The notes under the pieces: generated by a model
The model's input: the letters and a program-made list of their open reading frames with translations, nothing else
The model's database searches: none
What the model was told of the DNA's origin: nothing
Assembly (NCBI GenBank): GCA_963632935.1
Contig: CAVGWA010000006.1
Coordinates: 1 to 59,516 of the forward strand
Length of the DNA stretch: 59,516 nucleotides
Source: Coprosoma sp963632935
GTDB taxonomy: Bacteria > Bacillota_I > Bacilli_A > RF39 > UBA660
Direction of reading: 5' to 3'
Part shown: in pieces, positions 59,446-59,516 of the stretch
Layout: each line of letters starts with the position of its first letter
How positions within the stretch are numbered: position 1 is the stretch's first letter
Program-made: the position numbers and the translations under genes

Positions 59446-59516
59446 TTGAAGGCGTTGCCTTGTTGGTGTCAAGAAGTTTCGGCTGACATAGTACAAAAAT
59501 AGGAAATCCCCTAAAC
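59446..59516. other. unassigned right edge of the window
   Basis: The last 71 bases after smc have more G and C than their surroundings and a possible 6-bp stem (GTGTCA near 59467 with TGACAT near 59484, one G-T pair). They could be the start of an RNA gene or leader that continues outside the window. No open frame or promoter is clear. Confidence 0.3.

Noticed and set aside
1..59516. Mollicutes genetic code (TGA as Trp)
   Set aside because: TGA ends several genes at sensible family lengths (spoIVFB, nusB and others) and Trp is coded by TGG in conserved motifs.
1..59516. CRISPR arrays or an rRNA operon
   Set aside because: No regularly spaced direct repeats and no rRNA-like sequence were found; the only strong short repeats are the collagen codons.

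Overview
The window is a contiguous piece of chromosome from a very AT-rich, low-GC Gram-positive bacterium (Bacillota). It uses TGA as a stop codon (for example at 4601, 8224 and 10634), so it does not use the Mollicutes code. Five late endospore genes are recognisable: gerE, gerM, spoIVFA, spoIVFB and an uninterrupted sigK. The organism, or its recent ancestor, is therefore a spore former. Gene neighbourhoods match Bacillus subtilis: gerE-gerM, spoIVFA-spoIVFB-rplU-prp-rpmA, lexA-(yneA position)-yneF, ftsY-ylxM, rnhC-cvpA-trxA, hisS-aspS, and the rpsL-tuf and secE-rpoC blocks. The SMC protein is unusually short. I infer an uncultured, gut-type member of Bacilli/Erysipelotrichia or a relative, but the exact lineage cannot be fixed from the sequence alone.

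Layout. 1-1426: tail of an unknown gene, then gerE and gerM. 1489-6863: phosphoketolase, a protein with a clamp-binding motif, dapA, and murF on the opposite strand. 6948-9219: spoIVFAB and the L21/Prp/L27 operon behind an L21 leader. 9224-13376: DUF192, pilin-like and membrane proteins, nusB-xseA-xseB. 13393-16491: lexA with a divergent SOS-controlled micro-ORF, yneF, tgt and a TIGR04086 membrane protein. 16597-19031: surface protein, sigK and two unknown proteins. 19095-20240: a decayed IS3-type element. 20334-25106: ftsY-ylxM, a HerA-like ATPase, tRNA-Arg(CCG), ackA. 25126-32595: rpsL-rpsG-fusA-tuf and hisS-aspS. 32632-39219: a degenerate ClpX-like ATPase coupled to a TtcA-like thiolase, a 6S-like RNA, rnhC, cvpA, trxA, lspA, rluD, rhomboid. 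39245-45240: FemAB enzyme, a three-gene radical-activator operon (COG3580/COG3581/COG1924), a phosphoesterase, a collagen-like surface protein. 45277-59445: secE-nusG-rplKAJL-rsmC-rpoBC and smc.

How the genes work together. SpoIVFB (held by SpoIVFA) cuts pro-SigK; SigK then transcribes gerE, whose upstream region carries a SigK-type promoter. The collagen-like protein is a plausible spore-surface product of this programme. Phosphoketolase makes acetyl-phosphate, which acetate kinase turns into ATP and acetate. DapA and MurF serve cell-wall precursor synthesis, with a FemAB-type enzyme probably building cross-bridges. LexA controls itself and a small membrane protein placed where B. subtilis has the division inhibitor YneA.

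The least explained parts are the three-gene activator operon, the AAA protein with a lost Walker B, the 45-residue SOS membrane protein, the SpoIVFB start codon, the clamp-motif protein, and several lineage-specific hypothetical proteins.
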